Of a DNA stretch of 64,000 nucleotides, positions 1 to 11,100 are shown piece by piece. Under the pieces are notes generated by a model. That model was not told where the DNA came from and made no database searches. It worked only from the letters and a program-made list of their open reading frames with translations. Position 1 is the first letter of the stretch, and every line of letters begins with the position of its first letter. The stretch lies in the NCBI GenBank assembly GCA_903813345.2, contig CAIIXF020000003.1, forward strand, positions 33,839,000 through 33,902,999, in the 5' to 3' direction. The position numbers and the translations under genes are program-made. Origin of the DNA: Owenia fusiformis. Taxonomy: Eukaryota > Annelida > Polychaeta > Sabellida > Oweniidae.

Positions 1-178
1 CCCATGCCCTGAAATAATTCATCAATATACATTTAACTGTACTGTATGTTTGCCTCCCTTCGTTCCACCCATGCCCTGAAATAATTCATCAATATACATT
101 AAACTGTACTGTATGTTTGCCTCCCTTGGGTCCACCCATACCCTGAAATAGTTCATCAATATACATAAAACTATTACA
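1..178. repeat. 67-bp minisatellite at left edge
   Basis: A 67-bp unit beginning CCCATGCCCTGAAATAATTC recurs at 1, 68 and 135, about 2.7 copies, with the last copy decaying. It lies in an AFG3L2 intron and may continue beyond the window. Confidence 0.9.
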
Positions 179-835
179 TTAATTATAATCAAATTGATTA
201 ATGTACATTAAACCTGTTCTGAATAAGGTTGCCCTGTACTAAATTCTAAGGCAGCTATGGTCAAATATTATATTCTGTCATTATTTCTTATAGCTTCAAT
301 TCTATTTCAATTGATTCAGACTGTTGTAACATCCGATTTGATGTATGATTCAATCTTAATTACAGTTTCACATGATCTTAATAGGGATTTAAATAATTTT
401 GTTGTATCAATTCTTGTATTGCACTTACCCCTGCTCCCATTGAGCCCATACGTCTAAACAGAAATATAAGGATACCTATTGGGATGAGGAAGTTCAAGGA
501 GGAATATGCTACAGATGCCCTAAAACAAAATTGCATATATGCATTATTAAATAAAAGTACCCCCTTTATTTGACAAAAGCTGGCTACAGGCCTAAATGCT
601 TACATCTGAGGAAGCCTTTCTCCCAATTACACAATTTTCAACAATTCCTTTAAATAATCACAAGACTAAGCCTTGGTAGATGCAACATTTGGATATAACT
701 TTTTATATTTATCCGTTCCATGATATAATTTTCTGAATGCACTAAACTATCTCTCAACTTAATACATATATCATGTATTAAGTAATGTATGCATTAATGT
801 ATAATGTATACATTTATTATAACAAGATCACATAC
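179..835. other. AFG3L2 intron sequence, no gene seen
   Basis: AT-rich sequence between the minisatellite and the donor of AFG3L2 coding exon 6 (on the minus strand the intron starts at 835). No exon encoding the expected second transmembrane segment was found, so exon 7 probably lies off the left edge. At about 560-600 there is a remnant related to the 'aaaagctggctacgggcc' repeat end also seen near 54047. Confidence 0.6.
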
Positions 836-3800
836 CACTCTGTTTCACTTTTGTAGATGACATTGATGAAGTTTGACGGATCAAGGCTCATCTCTAACTG
901 CGCATTCTCTAAGTTTCTCTCAAATGACTCCACACTTCCAATGTTGAAATATATAGTACTCTGAAAATACAATCTTAAAAATTAGCATGACTGGTCATAT
1001 GCTCTGGTTGAGACATTCTCTTATAAATTTGTGATTCCACTCTATCTCCGAATCAGACATGCAAAATAATGAACAGTTTATTCACTTCAGTTATATTTTG
1101 AATTTAAGCACCAATTCTTCAATTCCTTATATTGAAGATTTAAAATGAGTCAATCAATACGTATGTATCCTGATTTAACAAATTGTTATAAATTGAATGG
1201 GTATAAAATGTACTGGAATTTCATAGGCACAAATGTTACTTACAGAGCCATCTATCTGAGTGCCCGGTTGTAGCTTTATTCTCACCCACTTCTTATTTAC
1301 AACCTCTAACCTTTCCACCTGGAAAAAAATGAAGTCCATATATCAATTTTAGTGATAGTCCTAGCCTATTTAATAGTAAGACCATGTTTGGAGTGATCAC
1401 TCAAAAATGTTTAAAATTGATATTTTTCTTATTCTCTCTTATATTAAAATCACTTCAATGAATTCAGAGACCATTAAAGAGCAATGAACAGCACAATGTA
1501 GTTTGATTTTGTCAAATGAGCAGCATAAACCTGTCATGAGAAAATATATAATATAACATATAATAGGATTTTATTTGTACTGATGCCCTAAACATGTCTT
1601 GTCTTACCACGCCTTTGTTAACATAGTTATTGATGAATTCCTTCCACGTGATTTCCCTATAGCTAGTGTTGTACATGCCTGCAAATGCTACCAACCCGAT
1701 ACCTATGACTACCCCCAGGATCATCTTGCTGTTGGGGTCCTGACCCCCTATACCTCCACCCCCAGTCCTGAAACACAACAATATTGTAAATCAATTGGTG
1801 AATCAAATCCTCTGGATTCATTGATATAAGCAACAGTTATCTTATCTAAGTATGTGTTAAGTGTAGCCACACATTATAAAATAATCTAAAGGAGCGATTC
1901 TTTATTTATAAATACAGGACGTCCACAAAGTTGGGTATACTTTTTTGTGGATGCCCTGTACATGATTGTTCATAATGATATGGTATTTGAGATGTAATTA
2001 AATATATTTTCTATAGCTGACATTTTTTTACTTAAGTTATAACATATAAGATGTTAGACCTACCCAGGCTTAAAGTTAAAGAATTCTGGAATTTTGTCTT
2101 TTTCTGGTGGTATTGTTCTTTTTGGTGGTGGGTCTGAAACAACATGGAACAAAATCAGTTAAACATATAATAAACATTTTGATTGAAAATAAAGGGGAAA
2201 AAATATGCATCAATGTGATATGTAAAGCATGAAAAGCAGGCCATAATATGAATTTCAATTTTCTTTAAATATTATCCGAATAACTTGTATGACACATCAA
2301 ACTTTTTATCTATTTTGCTTTCAAAAATGACCACTTATTAGAGCTGCACATCGCTCTAGAACCCAATCTTGGGTTGTTAAAGGGCCAACTGTAAGATTTT
2401 TAGCTTCAATGAAAGCATATTCAATGGTGAACAAATGGGGCAAATCTTGTTTACAAATAAACTGGTGATCCGCTGGATTATGCTGGTTACCGAAATGGTT
2501 TGTTTTGGTAACAAAATGTCGGAACGTCGAAGGTACGATTTTTCTTTTTTCCTTACTCCATGCGTTGTAGGCAGAATCCCAATGATGTTTTTCTCACAAA
2601 TGTATATCAGCATCATATGTTTTAGAAAATGTACATGTTTGCGAAAAAATAGCTCAGAGGACAACAGAATCGTCGATTTAATTCCTCACTTAAGTTACAT
2701 AAATGGTTTGGGTTAAAAGTGCAGATCTTAACTGTTTTCCGAAAAACCATTTATGTAACTAAGTGAGGAATTAAATCGACAATTCTGTTGTCTTCTGAAC
2801 AATTTGTTTGCAAATATGTACATTTTCTTAAACATATGATACTGATACACGTTTGTGTTAAAAATGTCGTGGGAATTCTGCCTACAACGTGTGAAATAAG
2901 GAAAAAAGAAAAATTGTGCCCTCGATATTCCGACATTTTGTTACCAAAACGAGCCATTTCAGTAACCAGCGCAATCTAGTGGATTACCATTGAAATACGA
3001 TAAATGTGTTATTATGAGGATTGTCCTTTGATTGTCGCAGACAATATTATTTTTGGAAGGTTTCTAAATAAGGAAAGTGACATCACTACTGAATTAGAAC
3101 GTTCAATATTAGTAGCATAAATTACCCATTAGGTTCTATAGAGCAATGTTTGTCTTGTGGTAGAATGCTCACCGTAAACGCAGACAGCAGAGGTTTGTTT
3201 TTTATGATTTTGCTTTGATATTACGCAGAATTCATGTCAAACACTACACTAGACCTTTAGCAATCTTGTTGGCTGAATGAAAATATAAAAATAATTGTAT
3301 GTCGAAATATTGCATTTTAGACCAATGTGCGGGTTTAAATTGCTACCTAATTTCTGTTTTGGTTGTGGCTTAGAACTGGACGGTTTTGAACTAGTTTTCT
3401 TTCCTCCTGGTTTGAAGAATTTTTCAAATCCTTTTGGCACATCTTGTCTAAGAATAGCCCACTGCTTGACAATCGACTGGATATATCCTGGCTTCGAAAG
3501 CTTTGTTAGAAAATGCACGCTTCTCTGGGCCTACAAAAATAAATAAAAATAGTAATACAAATAACGCAGATGCGAGTAGGTAGTTACCAGATTCACCACC
3601 AGGTGGCTCGTTCGGGTCAGATAGCATGGCGGGTATAGGAGAAAGTTCCCTTAAACTTAAATCACATCTGTTTTAATGATTCAATTTTCATATAACCCTT
3701 ATGTATCTAATAGTTATGCAAACTGAAATATGTCCAGTAAAAGAAAATGTTATCTATCCAATACAAGAAAAGATATTTCACTTTTTGTGATTTTGTATCA

Positions 3801-4889
3801 TGGGGTCTATGGGGAATCAACCCGAACAAGAAGTCACATTTTCAATAGAAATTACTAGACCTAGAATCTGAACACAAATTCTCGGTAGAAGTTCACATGG
3901 TGAATATAACGAAATAATGAAATGTTACCGTGTGTCTACTTAACAGTTTGTTCTATGTCATCCCTCCTGCAAGATTACATTGTTGAACTCAGCCAAAGAT
4001 GACAAGAAGGCAGTATTCTGAGGTTATAAAATCTAAATCGTAATAATTTCCAATTTCTTCTTCTTCTGCAGCCCCTTGGAGACTTCAGGAATTGAACAAA
4101 GTAGCGAACGTTGCGATCTTTCAACTTTAGTTCGTTGTTTTTCACCACTTTATGTGTAATGTTTTCATTTAGGAGGCGGTCTTATTTGAATGCAAAATTT
4201 CAGGTCTTTATGAATCAATAGATCAATAAGCAGACTATAAATACAATTTTTAGCAGTCTCTTTCATTGCGTAGTAGGCCTGTTAGCCACGAAATACAATT
4301 TAGCAGGTTCGTTCATTGCGTAATTGGGCCTTCTACAATCAGTAGCAAATGCTTGGAAAACATTTTCCAAAATATTTACTTCCGTTTTCCTTGAAGACAT
4401 GGTTGGGTGACACGTCATTGACACGTCATTAAGTCACATGATCGATTCTGCTAAGATCAACATTGACATGTTGTTACCTTCATTGTCGTGTTTGGCTGCG
4501 TTCCACAATGTAACCTCAGGATGGATGACATAGAACAAACTGCTAAGTAGACACACGGTAACATTTCATTATTTTGTTATTTTCACCACATGAACTTCTA
4601 CCGAGAATTTGTGTTCAGATTCTAGGACTGTAACACAGTGTAAGTAGACTGCTTAGTTTTGGGTATTTTATTTGATATTTTTCAAAACCTATTTTTATGA
4701 TTTTTAGACTAGACTATGGAATAAAAAGTGATGTAATGACTAAAATTTGGTGAGAAATCAAAAAATAAAAACAAATTTATATACTGATTCATATTCAATA
4801 CTTACGTCTGTTATTTTGCAGTTACTGTGAATCAATCGATTAATAAGTCGTTCGCCTTGCCTCCCAAGCGCAATATATCGACAGGACAT
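836..4889 (-). CDS. AFG3L2: AFG3-like protein 2, m-AAA protease subunit (N-terminal part)
   Basis: Inner-membrane mitochondrial ATP-dependent metalloprotease subunit; only the N-terminal part lies here. Coding exons in gene order: 4889-4806 (28 codons, ATG at 4889), 3530-3347, 2133-2064, 1767-1608, 1318-1244, 960-836. All have AG/GT borders and the phases join without conflict. Recognised segments are VPKGFEKFFKPGGKK (the family's PKGFEKY/F motif after the transit peptide), a Gly-rich linker, the first transmembrane segment (ILGVVIGIGLVAFAGMY), then [29 protein letters not shown] and FNIGSVESFERNLE, all matching the intermembrane-space domain of AFG3L2 more closely than paraplegin. The N-terminus MSCRYIALGRQGERLINRLI is basic, fitting a mitochondrial presequence. 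The second membrane segment, AAA domain and HExxH peptidase lie beyond the left edge. The gene is head-to-head with NOP9. Confidence 0.93.
2462..2988. repeat. Foldback element, ~250-bp arms, in an AFG3L2 intron
   Basis: The left arm (about 2462-2710) is the reverse complement of the right arm (about 2742-2988) with scattered mismatches, around a spacer of roughly 30 bp. Both arms carry GGTTACCGAAATGG-like and GGTAACAAAATGTCGG motifs near the outer ends. The overlapping open frames on each strand are mirror images caused by the palindrome and are not genes. A solo arm of the same family is at 18905-18985. Confidence 0.9.
3860..4626. mobile_element. Non-autonomous inverted-repeat element, copy A
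   Basis: Terminal inverted repeats of about 140-150 bp: CCTAGAATCTGAACACAAAT at 3860 is mirrored by the end at 4626. No coding capacity. The interior (about 4030-4450) is shared in reverse orientation with copy B at 5406-6238, while the outermost ~45 bp differ between copies, so they belong to two subfamilies. It sits in AFG3L2 intron 1. Confidence 0.85.
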
Positions 4890-5185
4890 CTTACTTTCCT
4901 TGTTGTAGAACACTTTAGATTGAATTGAACGAAAATGTTATATCACGTAAATTTGTTTAAAGAGCTGGCGCCCATGAAGTTGCGCGTATTTGGTATTTCA
5001 TTTAATCACTAATATGTAATATACAAGATAACAAAATTGATGATGATATTATATACCGTAAAATATGGATTTTTAATTGATATTATATTATAATTTCAGT
5101 CTATAATGATGTAACTTCAGATTTTATTAAAATACTAAAAAGTTATTGGAATACAAAATGACAGCCTCGTTTTAAAAAATTAAGC
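4890..5185. promoter_or_regulatory. Divergent promoter between AFG3L2 and NOP9
   Basis: 296 bp separate the AFG3L2 ATG (minus) and the NOP9 ATG (plus). No TATA box is obvious. GCTGGCGCCCATGAA at 4964-4978, followed by a GCGCG step at 4982-4986, resembles a motif (GCTGGCGCATGAA) in the second divergent promoter at 33235-33247. It is NRF-1-like in appearance; this is an inference from eye matching. Confidence 0.6.
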
Positions 5186-8100
5186 ATGGGAAAGAAAACA
5201 TTTTCAGATTCGTCCAAAACTAAGCCAAAAGGAGCAGGTAGAGTTGGTCGATTAGATGATAATGTACTTGGATATTACCGTAAGGTATCTGAGACAATAC
5301 AAGGTGAATTTGAAACCCAGGAAGAGAAAGGTGAGGTCGTTAGACTTGGGTGTAAATAATTTTGAGATGTTTTGTAAATTTTCACAGATCAGCCTCTGGA
5401 CAGTACAATCAAATTTTTTATTCTGTCAATCAGTTCATATGGTTAGAATAAGGAAAGAATGTGATGTAACCACGTGTCTACTTACCGGCTTGTTCTATGT
5501 CATCCATCGGACTAGGTTACATCGTGGAACGCAGCCGAACAGGACGCTGAAGGCAACAGCATATCTAACTTGATCTTAGCCGAATTTTTGGAAATTTAGA
5601 TCGTCCATTTTGCAAGCTCACGTGACTGACACGTGACACATGTCTGATCACGCGACTAGTTACTGTATCGATCATGTGACTTAATCACGTGTCAATGACG
5701 TGTCACCCAATCATGTCTTCAAGGAAAACGGAAGTAAATATTTTTGAAAATGTTTTCCGAGCATTTGCTACTGATTATAGAAGGCCCAATTACGCAACGA
5801 ACGAAACTGCTAAATTGTTTTCGTGCCTAACATGCGCAGTACGCAATGAAAGAAACTGCTAAATTGTATTTTTAGAGCTGTTTATTGATCTATTGATTCA
5901 TAAAGACCTGTAATGATGCATTCAAATAAGACCGCCTCCTAAATGAAAACAGTACACATAAGGTGGTGAAAAAACAACGAACTAAAGTTGAAAGATCGCA
6001 ACGTTCGCTACTTTGTTCAATTCCGGAAATCTCCAAGGGGCTGCAAATGGGAAATTATTTAGATTTAGATTTTATAACCACAGAATACTGGCTTCATTGT
6101 CGTGTTTGGCTGCGTTCCACGATGTAACCTAGTCCGATGGATGACATAGAACAACCTAGTAAGTAGACACGTGGTTACATCACATTCTTTCCTTATTCTA
6201 ACCATATGAACTGATTGACAGAATAAAAAATTTGATTGTAGTATGTATCCAACAGACTGACTAGAAGTCAATCTGTTATGATGTACTACTTTCCTGTGGA
6301 AATTGCAGTGAAATTTTTTGCACAAAATTATCAATTAGAGGAACCATTTTTTCAATAAAATAAACATTACAAAATTTCAATAGTAAGGTACAATTAAATG
6401 CAATAAAAAGTAACACAGCATATTGTCAAATGGAAATAAAGCTAGTTGAAGTAACAAATTGCAAATTAATTTTACCCAATCGGCCATTTTGAATAGCACT
6501 TCCTATGTAAACAAATATCTATGATTACCAAACTTTAACATAGGTGCCTTATAGTCTGAATATAATTCAGACTAAATAGGATATAGTCTACTCTGGACAG
6601 TTGGAAGAATTTTTTGTAATGGGCCATGCGTGCAGAATTTTTCCTCTCCAATCCCCCACTCAGATAATTATCCAATCGAACAAAGTTTCGAGGGATATAG
6701 GGAACCCCTCCGTCTGTATGTCCCTCCGTCCATCTGTATGGCAATAACTCAAATACTGTTGGCCTGATTTCGTTTATATTTTGTACACATGTGCCCAATG
6801 TGGGTAGAGGTTCTGCTTGAAAGCCAATATTTCAAAATGGCAACTTGTTTAGGTATGGTAATCATTATTAATTAAGCATTAAGTATAAGGCCCCCAACCC
6901 ACTTCACAAAGTTCATGAAGTACCAAGGAAAGACCAAATATTAAATAAATTAGAAAAATTTGAATTTCCCAAAAAATCAAGTGGGCGATAATATAGCCTC
7001 TGAAACTTGGCAAAAGTGACATATTTTGTAATTTTCAATGCATACTCCTGATAATTATCTATCATTGTGTGCTTTCCACACCATATCAAACTAATATTAT
7101 CTAAAAATAATGTATGTAATAAGTTAATGAAGGAAAAATTTAATGTTTCAGAGACTCTATTATCGCCCACTTGATTTTTTGGGAAATTCAAATTTTTCTA
7201 ATTTATGGTCTTTCCTTGGTACTTCGGTTGAAGACCACAGTAGAGTTTCCCATAGGTGGCCATTATAACATTTTACCCTGTATCTTATTAACGATTAGTA
7301 TCCAAGCCTAGTGCAACATACCACAGTGTTCGGGAGAGACTCGCCTAGACTGCTATAACAATCTTACCATGGGTTGTCCACCGAATTTTTGAGATAAATA
7401 AACTTGAAGACACTAACCCCCTCTATCGTCAGATTTCTCAGAGAATTCTGGTAAAATCACCAAGGTCAAAATCACTCCGCCGCCAGCTTAAAATGAGATT
7501 TCCCACTGAACTTTGGCATGTTTTCAGATAAATCAGGACCTACCTTATAAATATTTAGTCCCAATTCACTTCCCAAACGCCAAATGGCGCTCCAATGGGG
7601 TAGGAAAGGAGAAAAATGACTTTTTATACAGAAAACCAAATCACTAACGGTAACCGCTAGTGTCCTTACTCAGGACTATATCCTTCATGAACTTTGTGAA
7701 GTTGGTTGGGGGCTTATTACTTAATGCTTAATTAATAATGATTACCATACCTAATTTCTTAATAAATATCATAACCTATTTCCTGTACGCTAGGTGCGTT
7801 TACACTCCCTGTCAACATCACATGGTCAATATTTAAATTATTATGAACATGTGACAAAATGGAAGCATGTATTTTTAGTGAAATATTTTCATGCTTAGGA
7901 TGTTTCTGTGAAGTACAGGTAAGATTGTAATTAATCATTTTCTAAACTAACATATATTGCTGCATAAACATACACATTTGCTGTTAGTCTAATGAGGGAC
8001 AACTTTTCCAAGAAGAAGAAGAAGGGTTTGTGAACAGAAGGTGAAGAATGGATTTGTTTTTTTTCCTTACGCGATTGATGTACAGTTGAACTTTGATATT

Positions 8101-11100
8101 CTAGGGGTATAATTTGATGAATTTCTACTTAATAAGGCATCTTTATGGGAAAAACTCACATGTAGAAGGATGGACAGATCTGTTTTCTACAAAATCAGCA
8201 TTGAATGACGGCTTGACATGCAGTAATTGTTATTTCAGAGCTGATTTCAGCCAGGGTAGACTTGCCTCAGTGACAGTCCTTGTTTAGATAAGAGATAATG
8301 ATATCTATCTTCCTTTTCAGGTAACCTGTCTCCTATGTTTAAAATGGCACCCATTTATCGAATTCTACGACCACTTTAGATTGTGGTCGTACACGCGAAT
8401 CATAGGTCAGTCAATGTTTTTACAAAGTTGGAGAAAATACTACGCATTGCACACCTAAATGACCTACCTCGATACATTCCTTAGTATTTTAGAATTCTTT
8501 TTATGTTGTTAGATCGCCAATTGTATGGGTTAATCGAAGGAACGAAGAGATTTTAGTTTTTACATCAGAAATATGTCAGCAATTTTCAAAATGTCGGAAG
8601 GGGAATTTCCCAAGGATTTCCCTTATGCCGGGAACTGAATGGAGGAATTTGACGGTTGAAATAAGTTAAATATTACACGCAAATATTGCTATCAAAAACG
8701 AAAACCTCTTCGTTCTGCCGATAAACCCATACAATTGGCGATTCAGCTACATTTTTAGTACCAATGTTATCGTCTTATTTAGATACAACATATAAAACTG
8801 TAATACAATTGGTTTTAAATTGTAAAAAGTTATACAGGACATTGATGAAGCTACAGCCCATTTCCCTGTTATATTGCGCCAGTAAAACCTAAAAAATAAG
8901 AAATCAAAAGGCCATTATGCAGTAAGGTACAATTAAATGCTTTAAAAAGTAACATAGCATGTTATCAAACGGAAATAAAGCTTGGGGAAGTAACAAAATT
9001 TATGCAAATTGATTTACTCCATTGGCCAATTTGAATGACACTTCCTATGTAAATAAATATTTTTCAATCCAAAATTTTAACATGTGGACTATAGTCTGAA
9101 TATAATCATTTCAAATTTCAAAAAATTTCAGACTCAAGGATGGAAGTCTATCCATATCCCCCTAGAAAACGTTTTCCATACCTCCACTAGAAAAACATAT
9201 TTGTCCTGCTCATATTCACCCGAAGCTAATACTATGCTGTATTTTCATGCGATGAAACTGAAACTTTCAAAATATATTTTTATTTTGTTTTTAATCAAAT
9301 AGTTGTTATATTCCTATCATGTTTTTGACATTGGTGTAATGTAGAAGTGGAAACTTTAACGACGTGGAAACTTTGGCGAAATTTAGCGTTGAAGGAGAGA
9401 CGCCAAAATAAAAATTCGTAGAAAAATATGAAAAAAATATATCGGTGGGCGATAATACCGTGAAGACGATACAGTTCGACATCCAGATGCTGAATTACAT
9501 TTCGAATATATAAATAATACAAAACACAGTGCTTCCTCATCAATTTACAATCATAATTAATATCTATTTTGTTTTGCAATCATGTTTTGTTGCCCTAAAT
9601 GATGAAAATATTACAGAAATAATTTTTCGATTTTTCGATCACAAAATCTGTTATTTGATTGGATATCTACTTATCACTTGCATGAATGACACAATTATTT
9701 TAAAGAATATACTAGTATTTATTCCTAAACAAAACATAAGATACTGAACAGAACATAAACACAATTTAATGGTGCAATAAATAGAATAAAGTTTGATAGT
9801 GAATTAGCCGAATTTGTTACTGATTTGATTGTTTGTCGGGTATTAACACCTACTGTAAGGTTTGAGCACATTGATTGGGGATTACACACAAACATAAACG
9901 ACTCACCTTTGATGGTGACACGCCATCCCTCGAAAGGTAAGTTTAATTATTGGGCTAATAACTGTGATATAGGGCTAATAACTGTGATATGCATGCTTAC
10001 AACTCAGGGTTTACAAAAATGCAACCAATCATGTTGGTGAATAAATGCTTCATGATAACCTAATAATAAGCTTATAACCTCGCCCAAGTAATTTTCCATT
10101 TTCTTGATTGCTGCTCCGGAAATTTTAATTTGGCAAAAGAGTTTTTGGGACCATCTCGCTAAAGTTTTGTTGCGCTAAAGTTTCCACTTCTACAGTATTC
10201 CAATGTTAGATAAATGGTAGACGAGTGCAACATTGTGGTAAATATCATTTTTATTTTTTTATTTAGAGTTATATCTCAAGAGTTGCACTCTCCTGAGATT
10301 TGACAGGAGCCAGTATGCAAGGAACAACATTCAATACTTAAAAACTCTATAAGAATCTTCAAAGACTGGACAATACTGCAATCCTTTTGTGGTATATTTT
10401 CATTGTTTATGAAAGCATTGAACTATGTTAATTGTAAAGCTGTAGTTACATCTCAAACATTTTATGATGTTGTATTTAGTGTAAACACTGAAGTATTTTT
10501 TTCAATTGAGTTTCCTCACTTTAGGTTATTTCTGTATTGGATATTATAGAAAAAATTATGTCATCTGTGTGTATTTAGTTCAAAATGAGATAAATGGTTA
10601 TGTAGATAAAATTCAGCTTCATATCAACTACAACAACCCCAAGTTTTCAATGTACACAAGTGTAGTTTGGACCATAAATAAATGAGTAGTTGATTTTCTA
10701 TCACTATTTCCAAACCATGGTGTTTTGAAAGCCCATTCCAATATTGTCTAGAAACAATCCCCTAAAATTGTATATTCAACATTTTGTAAACTCTCATCTA
10801 CTGATGCATGTTCTCTTGGAAATTCCCTAATTTTTTACATGGGAAATCTCCAATTTGAAGCAAATCCACTACTAATTTATGGTCCAAACTGTAGTTGTGG
10901 GGATGATTTGAAAAATCAATCCAACATTTGTGGGGGTAATTTTTTGTCTGGCCATTATGCAGTTATGATTTGGGACATGCTCAATTAATCATGATCTATA
11001 CTTTTTCTCTCTAAGTTCCAAAACATAATCTGGGGTGTCTGGCAAAAAAAGTGGGTGTGGTTCAAAATGTTGCAATCTTAGTGGAGACTCTAGTCAAAGT

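Noticed and set aside
2435-2979. Mirror-image open frames on both strands
   Set aside because: They are the two arms of one palindrome read in opposite directions.
3140-3180. tRNA fragment from GTGGTAGAATGCTCACCG
   Set aside because: Only a short D-arm-like match; no T arm or foldable body.
3580-3640. Minus-strand ATG in TTCGGGTCAGATAGCATGG region as AFG3L2 exon 1
   Set aside because: Its donor leaves one extra base while exon 2 starts in phase 0; the exon at 4889-4806 joins in phase with a perfect GTAAGT donor and a basic N-terminus.
6382-9106. Long terminal repeats of a retroelement
   Set aside because: The direct repeats are short, enclose only MITEs and no retroelement protein, and lack typical ends.
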